From NCBI GenBank assembly GCA_023423975.1, contig JAFAEO010000027.1:73487-137486 (forward strand): DNA of 64,000 nucleotides, given 5' to 3'. Position numbers and translations under genes: made by a program. This document shows, piece by piece, positions 25,915-34,385 of the stretch; the first letter of the stretch is position 1, and every line of letters begins with the position of its first letter. Source of the DNA: Pseudomonadota bacterium. GTDB lineage: Bacteria > Pseudomonadota > Gammaproteobacteria > Burkholderiales > Burkholderiaceae_B. The notes beneath the pieces are model-generated. The model saw nothing but the letters and a program-made list of their open reading frames with translations. It did not search any database and had not been told where the DNA came from.

Positions 25915-26125
25915 CTCGCCGGTGGTTAAGGCTGTTGGCCAACCTGACCCAATACGACCGAGCAGAAAGGGTCAGACAATTAGGGGCAGGCCAACAAAGT
26001 TGAAGCCAACAAAATCAAGGATGAGAGCGTTGGGACGCTAAGGTCGCAAGGTGCGCGAAGTGCAGATTAATGGATACGCGTTCACTGCAAAGCGCTGGCC
26101 GTGACCGATTTCACATATCGGCCGG
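25915..26125. other. Structured intergenic region, candidate non-coding RNA
   Basis: The 313-base gap between convergent rlmD and argH has no supportable reading frame but several stems. TGTTGGCC (25933-25940) pairs with GGCCAACA (25989-25996), enclosing CTGACCC (25944-25950) paired with GGGTCAG (25969-25975). AGCGT-TGGG-ACGCT follows at 26026-26039. A further hairpin, CCGAT with ATCGG, lies at 26105-26121. GCCAACAAA occurs twice (25990-25998 and 26005-26013). An RNA gene or a remnant of a mobile element are both possible; I cannot name a family. Confidence 0.4.
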
Positions 26126-26140
26126 TAGCACGTAATAATG

Positions 26141-26184
26141 AAAAAGACGGCGCCCGCCAAAAACCGGTACGCCGTCTTTTTTTT
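26141..26184. terminator. Bidirectional terminator between rlmD and argH
   Basis: AGACGGCG (26145-26152) pairs with CGCCGTCT (26170-26177). An A run precedes it and an eight-T run follows it, so it can serve both strands. Confidence 0.85.
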
Positions 26185-26202
26185 ATCAGGGTCTAATGCA
26201 GA

Positions 26203-27615
26203 TCAGGCCAATTCGGCCAGCACGCGTTCGGCTTCGGCCTTGACACGGGCCGGCGCAGTGCCGCCGATATGTGCGCGTGATGAGACTGATCCTTCCAGGG
26301 TAAGCACGCTAAATACATCGCTGTCAATCGATGCATTGAACTTGCGCATCTCTTCCAGCGTCAGATCGGCCAGATCGCACTGTTGCTCTTCGCAATGGCG
26401 TACAGCCAGGGCTACGGTTTCGTGCGCGTCACGAAAGGGCAGTCCTTTCTTGACCAGATAGTCGGCCAGGTCGGTGGCGGTGGAAAAACCCATCAGGGCA
26501 GCGTCGCGCATGGCCTGTTTGCGCACCCGGATGCCGCCGATCATGTCGGCAAATATCGTCAAGGTGTCGCGCAAGGTATCGGCCGAATCAAACAGGCCTT
26601 CTTTATCTTCCTGGTTGTCCTTGTTGTAGGCCAGAGGCTGGCCTTTCATCAGCGTTAGCAGGCCAATCAGATTGCCGTTGACCCGGCCGGTCTTGCCGCG
26701 CGCCAGTTCCGGCACATCAGGGTTTTTCTTTTGCGGCATGATCGAGCTGCCGGTGCAGAAACGGTCTGCCAGATCAATAAAGCCAATGCGCGGACTCATC
26801 CATAGGATCAGCTCTTCAGACAGCCTGGAAATATGGGTCATAACCAGAGAAACAGCGGCGCAAAATTCGATGGCAAAATCGCGATCGGATACGGCATCCA
26901 GCGAGTTGCGGCAGACGCTGTCAAAGCCCAGCAGCGTGGCAACCTGCTCGCGATCGATAGGGTAGGAGGTACCGGCCAGCGCAGCTGCACCCAAAGGCAG
27001 GCGGTTGCAGCGCTTGCGGCAATCAGCCAGGCGCTCGGCATCCCGGGCAAACATTTCGGCATAGGCCAGCAGATGGTGGCCGAAAGTAACCGGCTGGGCT
27101 ACCTGCAGATGCGTAAAGCCGGGCATGATCGTGTCGTGATGTTCCAGGGCCACTTGCGCCAGGGCACGACGCAGCGCGGTGATCAGTTCCAGTGACACGT
27201 CAATTTCCGAACGCAGCCACAGGCGGATGTCCGTTGCCACCTGGTCATTGCGTGAGCGACCGGTATGCAGGCGCTTGCCGGCGTCGCCGATGAGCTCAAC
27301 CAGGCGCTTTTCGATATTAAGGTGCACGTCTTCGAGGTCCAGCAGCCAGGTAAACGTACCTGCGTCAATTTCCTGAAGAATCTGCTGCATACCCTTGTCG
27401 ATGGCGGCCAGATCGTCGGCCGAGATGACGCCTGTTGCGGCCAGCATGGTCGCGTGGGCCAGCGACCCCTGAATGTCAAAACGGGCCAATCGCTTGTCAA
27501 AATCGACCGAGGCAGTGTAGCGCTTGACCAGTTCGGATACGGGTTCAGAGAAACGGGCCGACCAGGCCTGGGCTTTTTTGTCGAATTGATTGGTTGGGTT
27601 GGGGCTGTCTGTCAT
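26203..27615 (-). CDS. argH: Argininosuccinate lyase
   Basis: 470 aa. It cleaves argininosuccinate to arginine and fumarate, the last step of arginine synthesis. The fumarase/aspartase superfamily signature is GSSIMPQKKNPD, with the catalytic serine in that loop. HTGRSRNDQVATD and TTHLQ-like GFTHLQVAQPVTFGHH are also typical. I chose the ATG at 27615 (MTDSPNPTNQFD); an in-frame ATG seven codons upstream is not better supported. It is divergent from nadE and ends at a bidirectional terminator. Confidence 0.96.
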   Translation of the reverse strand: MTDSPNPTNQFDKKAQAWSARFSEPVSELVKRYTASVDFDKRLARFDIQGSLAHATMLAATGVISADDLAAIDKGMQQILQEIDAGTFTWLLDLEDVHLNIEKRLVELIGDAGKRLHTGRSRNDQVATDIRLWLRSEIDVSLELITALRRALAQVALEHHDTIMPGFTHLQVAQPVTFGHHLLAYAEMFARDAERLADCRKRCNRLPLGAAALAGTSYPIDREQVATLLGFDSVCRNSLDAVSDRDFAIEFCAAVSLVMTHISRLSEELILWMSPRIGFIDLADRFCTGSSIMPQKKNPDVPELARGKTGRVNGNLIGLLTLMKGQPLAYNKDNQEDKEGLFDSADTLRDTLTIFADMIGGIRVRKQAMRDAALMGFSTATDLADYLVKKGLPFRDAHETVALAVRHCEEQQCDLADLTLEEMRKFNASIDSDVFSVLTLEGSVSSRAHIGGTAPARVKAEAERVLAELA

Positions 27616-27730
27616 AGTATGTGCTGATCTGTCCAATGTCGGTATTTTGCATTAATCAGCGGTATTTTAGACGCTCATTTCAGATGCTTGTGTGATAATC
27701 GGTGGTTTGCAAAAGAAACAGAGCGGGATA

Positions 27731-29389
27731 ATGGAACCATCGGTCAGTGTCGCATTTGCACAAATCAATCAAAAGGTCGGAGATCTGGCCGGCAATGCCG
27801 CACGCATTGTCCAGGCCGCTGCATTGGCTCACGAGCAGGGGCATGACGTCCTGCTGTTGCCCGAACTGGCGCTTACCGGCTATGCGCCTGAAGACTTGCT
27901 TCTGCGCTGTCAGTTTCTTGCGGACCAGCAGGCAGCGGTGCTGTCCCTGCAGGAAGCATTGTCGCGGTTTCAGGACTTGCATGTGGTGCTGGGACACGTT
28001 GTCAGTACAGACAAGGGGACCTTCAATGCAGCCAGTGTATTGCTCAATGGCGATAATCTGGGCACGTACCTGAAGCAGGAGTTGCCCAATTATTCCGTAT
28101 TTGATGAAAAACGCTATTTTACGACAGGGCGCAAGCCGCTGGTATTTACCGTCAGGGATCATACCTTCGGCGTGACTATTTGCGAAGACGTGTGGTTTGC
28201 CAGCGCCGCCACGACGGCGCGGCAGGCTGGGGCAGATACGCTGCTGATCCTGAACGCCTCGCCCTATATGGTGCGCAAGCACGAAACCCGGCTTGCCGTG
28301 GTGCGCAGGAACGTTTGTGATGCCGGCATGGGCGCCATTTACTGCAATCTGGTGGGCGGGCAGGACGAACTGGTTTTCGATGGGCACTCTTTCGTGATTG
28401 ACCGACAAGGCGACATCGTAACCGAGCTCAATAGTTTCTGTGAGGCCATGGGGCGCATTCAAGTCTCATCAGGACAGCTTCAGGCTCTGCCGTCCTTACC
28501 TTTCGGCGCGGATCAGTCGGTGCCCCTGCTAATCCAGGAAAATGAGGCGGCCGAAGCCGAAATCTGGCGTGCATTGGTCATGGGTACGCGCGACTACCTG
28601 GGCAAGAATTTCTTTGGAAAAGCCGTGATTGGCCTGTCCGGCGGCATTGATTCAGCCGTGGTCCTGGCCATTGCGGTTGATGCTATTGGGGCAGAGAATC
28701 TGCATGCGGTCATGATGCCGTCGCGCTTTACTGCCGATATTTCGGTCAATGACGCACAGGACATGGCGCAACGTTTGGCCGTGCGCTACGACGAAATCGC
28801 CATTTCACCCATGTTCAACAGTTACCTGGAGGCGCTGGCACCCATTTTCGGCGATTTGCCCCAGGATACGACCGAAGAGAATTTGCAGGCGCGGATTCGC
28901 GGTGCCTTGCTGATGGCCTTGTCCAACAAGTTCAATGCCATCGTGCTAACTACCGGCAACAAGTCAGAACTGGCCACGGGCTATTGCACACTATACGGCG
29001 ACATGGTCGGCGGCTATGCACCCTTGAAAGATATTCCCAAAACGCTGGTGTACCGCCTGGCGAGCTGGCGCAATACGCAGTCTGCGATCATTCCGGAGCG
29101 TATCATCACGCGGCCGCCTTCTGCCGAGTTGCGTGAAGACCAGACTGACCAGGATAGCCTTCCCGAATATGAGGTGCTGGACACCATCCTGGAGCATCTG
29201 ATGGAACACAACGATTCGGTGGAAGCCATCGTCAATACCGGTCTGGCGCGTGAAGATGTTGAAAAAGTGGCTCGATTGCTGCGAATCAATGAATACAAGC
29301 GACGCCAGGGGTCTCCGGGGCCGAAAATCACTACCCGGGCTTTTGGTCGCGACTGGCGCTTCCCGATCACGAACGGTTATCGATTCTAG
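27731..29389 (+). CDS. nadE: Glutamine-dependent NAD+ synthetase
   Basis: 552 aa two-domain enzyme that amidates nicotinic acid adenine dinucleotide to NAD+. The N-terminal nitrilase-type glutaminase has the triad Glu45 (LLPELALTGY), Lys115 (YLKQELPNY) and Cys151 (TICEDVW). The synthetase domain has the P-loop LSGGIDSAVVL and ends RDWRFPITNGYRF. The ATG at 27731 matches the family start. glnB follows 76 bases later on the same strand. PII proteins are known to relieve NAD+ inhibition of glutamine-dependent NadE in Azospirillum, so the neighbour may be functionally linked. Confidence 0.95.
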   Translation: MEPSVSVAFAQINQKVGDLAGNAARIVQAAALAHEQGHDVLLLPELALTGYAPEDLLLRCQFLADQQAAVLSLQEALSRFQDLHVVLGHVVSTDKGTFNAASVLLNGDNLGTYLKQELPNYSVFDEKRYFTTGRKPLVFTVRDHTFGVTICEDVWFASAATTARQAGADTLLILNASPYMVRKHETRLAVVRRNVCDAGMGAIYCNLVGGQDELVFDGHSFVIDRQGDIVTELNSFCEAMGRIQVSSGQLQALPSLPFGADQSVPLLIQENEAAEAEIWRALVMGTRDYLGKNFFGKAVIGLSGGIDSAVVLAIAVDAIGAENLHAVMMPSRFTADISVNDAQDMAQRLAVRYDEIAISPMFNSYLEALAPIFGDLPQDTTEENLQARIRGALLMALSNKFNAIVLTTGNKSELATGYCTLYGDMVGGYAPLKDIPKTLVYRLASWRNTQSAIIPERIITRPPSAELREDQTDQDSLPEYEVLDTILEHLMEHNDSVEAIVNTGLAREDVEKVARLLRINEYKRRQGSPGPKITTRAFGRDWRFPITNGYRF

Positions 29390-29431
29390 GCTGCATTATT
29401 AAAAAATATGCTATTCTTTTCCAGTAAAAAA

Positions 29432-29448
29432 GCAGGGTCAGGCCCTGC
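29432..29448 (+). promoter_or_regulatory. Small hairpin in the glnB leader
   Basis: GCAGGG-TCAGG-CCCTGC is a 6-bp stem 18 bases before the glnB start codon, just upstream of its ribosome binding site AAAGGAAA. It has no T tract, so a role in processing or translation is more likely than termination. Confidence 0.4.
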
Positions 29449-29465
29449 AAAGTAAAGGAAACCAC

Positions 29466-29804
29466 GTGAAATTAATAACAGCCATCATTAAACCCTTCAA
29501 GTTGGACGAAGTTCGTGAATCTTTGGCAGATATCGGCGTCAGCGGTCTGACCGTTGCGGAAGTAAAAGGGTTTGGCCGTCAGAAAGGGCACACAGAGTTG
29601 TATCGTGGTGCCGAATATGTGGTGGACTTTCTTCCCAAGGTCAGGGTTGAAGTGGTCATTTCAGACAGCCTGGTTGACTCGGCCATCGAAGCCATTATCA
29701 AGGCCGCGCGCACCGGCAAAATCGGCGATGGTAAAATTTTCGTGACGCCGGTCGAGCGCGCCATTCGTATCCGTACCGGCGAGCAGGACGACAACGCGCT
29801 GTAA
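29466..29804 (+). CDS. glnB: Nitrogen regulatory protein PII
   Basis: 112 aa trimeric signalling protein. The T-loop has the uridylylation site Tyr51 in GAEYVVDFLPKVRVEVV, and the B-loop TGKIGDGKIFV binds ATP/ADP and 2-oxoglutarate. It reports nitrogen, carbon and energy state to GlnE, NtrB and other targets. The start is GTG (29466) preceded by AAAGGAAA. No amtB is next to it, which favours GlnB over GlnK. It probably shares a transcript with nadE. Confidence 0.95.
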   Translation: MKLITAIIKPFKLDEVRESLADIGVSGLTVAEVKGFGRQKGHTELYRGAEYVVDFLPKVRVEVVISDSLVDSAIEAIIKAARTGKIGDGKIFVTPVERAIRIRTGEQDDNAL

Positions 29805-30006
29805 TCCAGCGACAAGCCTATTGCTTCGGCACGATAGCGACAAACGCTGCGTTTTTGCACATAGTATTTGGCACGGCAACCATCACCGCAGGTGGTTTAC
29901 AGGTGTTGGTGGATCCCGCTACACCCCATGCATTCCACCGTTCTTTGCCAAATCCAAGGTTATCCTCTGCGAAAGAGGCCGGGATGTGACCCGGCCGCTG
30001 GCCAGG

Positions 30007-30576
30007 TCAGGCCCTTGGATGCTTGAGCAATTGCGACCAGAAGGCCGGTAAAAAGCATTCGGTCACCTGCAGCGGCTGGCCATTTTTCCAGAACACGGAG
30101 CGGCGGGTGGGCAACCTGGACGGTGATGGGGAGGGCAATTGGCCGGCGCGCACCACGGCTTTAAATATTGGCATTGGCGATTTTGCTATGCAGGACTCGA
30201 ACACTGATCGTACAATAGCCGGATCATGATACAGAATATCGGCCAGTGGCCGTGTGCGTAGCCGACGCACTGCCTGCCATACCGATTGGGCGGCATCCAG
30301 CGGCGTGATGCTGCGCGCGATTACCGCAGGCGTGCCGTCAATAGACATGCAGATCTCTCGTACCCACACAACCGTATTGGCTGCTTTTCTGATGGTACGC
30401 GCCTCATCCGTGCTAACCACTTCAGCAAATTCGCCGACCACCTGGATGCGCACTTCGCCTTGTCTGCGCAAACCCTGAGTGAGCGGCCCGGGGCGGGACA
30501 GCCAATATTTCTGGACAGGATCAAGTTTAGGCGGCGGCCGGCTCAGCCAGCCAGGTGAATAAGGTTCATGCTTCAT
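30007..30576 (-). CDS. ubiC: Chorismate lyase
   Basis: 189 aa. It converts chorismate to 4-hydroxybenzoate and pyruvate at the start of ubiquinone synthesis. Seen are PVQKYWLSRPGPLTQGLRRQGE in the N-terminal half, TVVWVREICMSIDGTPAVIARSITPL in the centre and RRSVFWKNGQPLQVTECFLPAFW at the end, all typical of UbiC. The start at 30576 was chosen because the in-frame 28-residue extension upstream lacks family character; no strong ribosome binding site is present. ubiA is not adjacent. Confidence 0.87.
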   Translation of the reverse strand: MKHEPYSPGWLSRPPPKLDPVQKYWLSRPGPLTQGLRRQGEVRIQVVGEFAEVVSTDEARTIRKAANTVVWVREICMSIDGTPAVIARSITPLDAAQSVWQAVRRLRTRPLADILYHDPAIVRSVFESCIAKSPMPIFKAVVRAGQLPSPSPSRLPTRRSVFWKNGQPLQVTECFLPAFWSQLLKHPRA

Positions 30577-30702
30577 GGGTCGCGGGATGTGAGAGCCTGC
30601 AGATAAATCGTGGTCTTGTAAAACCACGCTCAAACAGAAACGTCCGGTGCGTCCGGACAAAGAAACACACTATAGCAAATTTGCGTAAGCAAACGGAATC
30701 AA

Positions 30703-31428
30703 ATGGAAAAGACAAGAATATCAAAACTGCTTGCAGAACGAGGACTGTGTTCCCGTCGTGAAGCCGACGCTTACATTGAACGCGGCTGGGTACGCGTTGA
30801 TGGAAAGGTCGCCACCCTGGGCGAGAAGGCATTTCCCAATCAGTCCATTACACTGGACAAGTCTGCCCAGGCGCGACAGACAGCCCGGGTCACCATCATC
30901 ATGAACAAACCGGTGGGCTACGTTTCGGGTCAGGCTGAAGAGGGCTATCGGCCCGCGGTAACGCTGATCACGCCCGATCGGCAGTATGATCGTGACAAGC
31001 ATACTTTCAATCCCTCACATTTAAGAGGGCTGGCGCCGGCCGGCAGGCTGGATATCGACTCACAAGGCTTGCTGGTTCTCACCCAGGATGGACGTATTGC
31101 CAGGCAACTGATCGGTGAAGACTCCGAAGTGGAAAAAGAATACCTGGTCCGCGTTGAAGGTAAAATCAGCGGCAACGGACTGCAATTGCTTAGCCACGGA
31201 CTATCCCTTGATGGCGATGTACTGCGTCCGGCGCAAGTAAGCTGGCAAAACGACGACCAGCTCAAGTTCATTTTGCAGGAAGGCAAGAAACGGCAAATTC
31301 GTCGCATGTGCCAAATGGTGGGTCTGAATGTGATCGGTTTGAAACGCGTCCGTATGGGCAATGTAACGCTGGCGGATCTGCCTCCGGGCAAATGGCGCTA
31401 CCTTAAAAGCCATGAACGCTTTTTGTGA
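30703..31428 (+). CDS. rRNA pseudouridine synthase (RsuA/RluB/RluF group)
   Basis: 241 aa. An S4 RNA-binding domain (RISKLLAERGLCSRREADAYIERGWVRVDG) is followed by the pseudouridine synthase domain with catalytic Asp117 in GRLDIDSQGLLVLT. The motif EGKKRQIRRMCQMVGLNVIGLKRVRMG belongs to the RsuA/RluB/RluE/RluF group. Overall it looks most like RluF or RluB, but the target uridine cannot be assigned from sequence. It is divergent from ubiC. Confidence 0.9.
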   Translation: MEKTRISKLLAERGLCSRREADAYIERGWVRVDGKVATLGEKAFPNQSITLDKSAQARQTARVTIIMNKPVGYVSGQAEEGYRPAVTLITPDRQYDRDKHTFNPSHLRGLAPAGRLDIDSQGLLVLTQDGRIARQLIGEDSEVEKEYLVRVEGKISGNGLQLLSHGLSLDGDVLRPAQVSWQNDDQLKFILQEGKKRQIRRMCQMVGLNVIGLKRVRMGNVTLADLPPGKWRYLKSHERFL

Positions 31429-31514
31429 TTGAGTGGGATAAGTGTCCATGCGAATTTTCAACAATATCTTATAATGGCGCCATAAGTCTTTCATCAGAAT
31501 CAAGGAAACCGATC

Positions 31515-32087
31515 ATGCACATCAAAAGAGGGGCACTTTTTGTCGCAATCGCTGCTACGCTGACCCTGGCAGGCTGTGACACTATGGATCACTTGCTCAA
31601 GAATCGCTCTGGCGGCACACGAGTCAGTGATGTGCCGACGACGCCGCCGCCTTCATCCGGTCGGTCTCCGGCAACAACAGCTTCAACGCCGCCGGCGCCG
31701 TCAAATTCGGTTGCTTCATCGTCGCTTATCATGTACATCGCATCACGCACGCCAATGCAAGGTTATACGGCTGTGCGCCAGAATGGCGTGCTTGTGCATG
31801 TTGATCCGACCCAGACGCTGACCCGCAACGATTTGCAGAACGCCGTGGCTACCCGCAACAGTGCCGGCAAGGCTTTTGTGAAACTTGAGTTTTCCCCATC
31901 GGGCAGCCAGCGACTGGCCAGTCTGACCAGCAACAATATTGGCAAGAGCTTTGCGGTAACGCAGAAAAATCGCCTTGTATCGATCATCAATATCGGTAAA
32001 CCCATTACGTCGGGCGTGCTGTATGTGCCGATGTCCAGTGAACAGGCAGCCACCACCTTCGAAGACCAGATTCTGGATGGCGAGTAG
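31515..32087 (+). CDS. Lipoprotein with SecD head-like domain
   Basis: 190 aa. A signal peptide with lipobox LAGC (Cys21) is followed by a Ser/Pro/Thr-rich linker (about residues 40-70). The C-terminal 110 residues closely follow the pattern of the SecD first periplasmic (P1 head) domain: VKLEFSPSGSQRLASLTSNNIGKSFAV, then LVSIINIGKPITSGVLYV and SSEQAATTFEDQIL. In SecD the same elements read as an elt-Ga-fa-lT-niGk-a pattern with a vis-P-I-i-sG continuation. The protein lacks all SecD membrane segments, so it is a free-standing version whose role is unknown. CAAGGAAA lies upstream of the ATG at 31515. Confidence 0.75.
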   Translation: MHIKRGALFVAIAATLTLAGCDTMDHLLKNRSGGTRVSDVPTTPPPSSGRSPATTASTPPAPSNSVASSSLIMYIASRTPMQGYTAVRQNGVLVHVDPTQTLTRNDLQNAVATRNSAGKAFVKLEFSPSGSQRLASLTSNNIGKSFAVTQKNRLVSIINIGKPITSGVLYVPMSSEQAATTFEDQILDGE

Positions 32088-32317
32088 TAAAGCTGGTGTC
32101 ACTTAAAGTGAGTGGTACTGCGAGCATTGAAAGCCAGCAGGGAGACAGGCAATGTCTTGTCATAATTCCGGCACCGTATCTTGATCGCAGCAGTATGAAG
32201 CGCAGCATGGACGCTGTGTGGTACGTAGTCGGTGACACGATGTCCCTGGCTGGTAAATGAACATCCGGCCTTTTTTTCATTTTGCGATTACCAGGCTATC
32301 GCGGCCTGAGGGCCTCG

Positions 32318-33100
32318 TCAGGCAAATGACAAGGAGAGGGTGGCGACGACCGGCGCATGATCCGACGGTTGCTCATTGCCACGGGGCGCCTTGTCGATAA
32401 CGCAGGCTGTGCAAAGTTGCGCCAGCGATGGCGTCAGCAGGACATGGTCAATGCGCAGCCCGGCGTTGCGGCGAAACCCCATCATCCGGTAATCCCACCA
32501 GCTGAACAGTTTCTCTTCCTGATCAAACAGACGAAATGAATCGGCAAGGCCAAGGCCGCTGAGCGCCTGCATGGCGGCGCGCTCCTTGGGCGAAATCAGA
32601 ATATCGCCGGTATATTTGGGGTGTACATCGCGGTCTTCGGGCGCGATGTTATAGTCGCCGCAAATGGCCAGATTGGGAAATAATTTCATCTGTGATTCAA
32701 CGAACTGGTTGAGTGCCGCGTACCATTCCAGTTTGTAGTTGTATTTGTCGCTATCGAGCGCACTGCCGTTGGGACAATAGGCGCAAATAACCCGCATCGG
32801 GCCTTCGCTGGTCTGGCAGGTGGCGGTAATCAGACGCTGCTGGGTGTCGGGGTAGAGCGGGTTGTTGACGATCACATCTTCCAGTGACGAGCGCGACAAA
32901 ATGGCCACGCCGTTATAGGTTTTCTGCCCGGTCCAGACAGCGTCGTAGCCCAGTTCCTGGAAGGCATCCTTGGGAAATTTTTCATTGACCTGCTTGAGCT
33001 CCTGAATACACAAGATATCGATACTGTGCTCATCCAGCCAGGCAAGCACCTGCGGCAGACGTACAGTGAGCGAATTGACATTCCAAGTAGCGATTTTCAT
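32318..33100 (-). CDS. xthA: Exodeoxyribonuclease III
   Basis: 260 aa AP endonuclease/3'-5' exonuclease of base-excision repair. Metal and catalytic residues lie in ATWNVNSL, CIQELK, NGSALDSDKYNYKL, CGDYNIAPEDRDVH, RRNAGLRIDHVLLT and SDHAPV, all intact. The start is standard (MKIATWNVNS). It is transcribed divergently from the thiolase gene. Confidence 0.95.
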   Translation of the reverse strand: MKIATWNVNSLTVRLPQVLAWLDEHSIDILCIQELKQVNEKFPKDAFQELGYDAVWTGQKTYNGVAILSRSSLEDVIVNNPLYPDTQQRLITATCQTSEGPMRVICAYCPNGSALDSDKYNYKLEWYAALNQFVESQMKLFPNLAICGDYNIAPEDRDVHPKYTGDILISPKERAAMQALSGLGLADSFRLFDQEEKLFSWWDYRMMGFRRNAGLRIDHVLLTPSLAQLCTACVIDKAPRGNEQPSDHAPVVATLSLSFA

Positions 33101-33197
33101 AGCGGTCCTGATTTTCCGTTGAACACAAACAGCGGGCTTTCATTGTATGCCGGATGCGTTATGATTCGCTTCTCTTCACACAAAAAAAGGAATTATC

Positions 33198-34379
33198 ATG
33201 CCTGACGTTTTCGTGGTATCCGGTGTTCGTACGGCCATTGGCGGCTTTGGCGGCAGTCTGAAAAATGTAAGCCCTGGCGAGCTGGGAGCAACGGTCATCC
33301 GGGCAGCCATGGAGCGTGCTGCGGTGACAGGCGAAGATATCGGCCACGTCGCGCTGGGGCATGTGATCAATACCGAGCCTCGTGACATGTATCTGTCGCG
33401 CTATGCGGCGGTCACAGCCGGTGTCTCACAGGGCACGCCGGCTTTGAATGTCAACCGCCTGTGCGGCTCCGGCCTGCAAGCCATCGTCTCTGCCGCCCAG
33501 ACATTGTTGCTTGGAGATGCCCAAATCGCGATCGCCGGCGGCGTCGAGAACATGAGCCGCGCGCCTTATATTGCGCCGGCACACCGGTTTGGCGCCAGAA
33601 TGGGTGACAGCGTGATGCAGGACATGATGACCGGCGCGCTGTCCGATCCGTTTGAAAAAATGCATATGGGTGTCACGGCCGAAAATGTAGCCAAAGAGTA
33701 CGGCGTGTCCCGTCAGCAACAGGACGAACTGGCTGTCGCGTCCCATCAACGCGCGGCCAACGCCATTGACCAGGGCTATTTCAAGGACCAGATCGTGCCG
33801 GTGGTGATGAAATCGCGCAAAGGCGATATCGTATTCGATACCGATGAGCACGTGCGAGGCGACATCACACTCGAGGGGCTGTCTGCCCTGAAGCCGGTGT
33901 TTGTCAAAGAAGCCGGAACGGTCACAGCCGGTAATGCGTCGGGCATTAATGACGGCGCTGCCGCGCTGGTGCTGATGAACGGGGAGATGGTCAAAGAACG
34001 CGGTGCGAAACCGCTGGCCCGTCTGGTGGCCTACGGTCACGCCGGCGTTGATCCTCGTCTGATGGGCATTGGTCCTGTTCCTGCAACACGCAATGCCCTG
34101 GCCAGGGCAGGGCTGAAAATTGAAGATATGGATGTGATTGAGGCCAATGAGGCATTTGCAGCCCAGGCTTGCGCCGTCACACAGCAATTGGGCATGGATC
34201 CGGCCAAAGTCAACCCTAACGGCAGCGGCATCGGGCTGGGTCATCCGGTGGGCGCAACTGGCGCCATTATTACTGTCAAGGCGCTGCACGAGTTGCAGCG
34301 CATCGGCGGACGCTATGCGCTGGTGACCATGTGCATCGGCGGCGGGCAGGGGATTGCCGCTATCTTCGAACGGGTCTGA
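33198..34379 (+). CDS. Acetyl-CoA C-acyltransferase (thiolase)
   Basis: 393 aa thiolase, the usual length. The nucleophilic cysteine is in NVNRLCGSGLQAIV; the second active site has NPNGSGIGLGHPVGATGA and the C-terminal cysteine CIGGGQG. It condenses two acyl-CoA units or cleaves 3-ketoacyl-CoA. Sequence resembles BktB/PhaA-type biosynthetic thiolases, but no phaB or phaC is adjacent, so a beta-oxidation or acetoacetyl-CoA role is equally possible. AAAGGAATT lies upstream of the ATG. Confidence 0.92.
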   Translation: MPDVFVVSGVRTAIGGFGGSLKNVSPGELGATVIRAAMERAAVTGEDIGHVALGHVINTEPRDMYLSRYAAVTAGVSQGTPALNVNRLCGSGLQAIVSAAQTLLLGDAQIAIAGGVENMSRAPYIAPAHRFGARMGDSVMQDMMTGALSDPFEKMHMGVTAENVAKEYGVSRQQQDELAVASHQRAANAIDQGYFKDQIVPVVMKSRKGDIVFDTDEHVRGDITLEGLSALKPVFVKEAGTVTAGNASGINDGAAALVLMNGEMVKERGAKPLARLVAYGHAGVDPRLMGIGPVPATRNALARAGLKIEDMDVIEANEAFAAQACAVTQQLGMDPAKVNPNGSGIGLGHPVGATGAIITVKALHELQRIGGRYALVTMCIGGGQGIAAIFERV

Positions 34380-34385
34380 TGACGC

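Noticed and set aside
32088..32317. Short frames between the SecD-like lipoprotein and xthA
   Set aside because: No start with a ribosome binding site and no recognisable product; treated as plain intergenic sequence.
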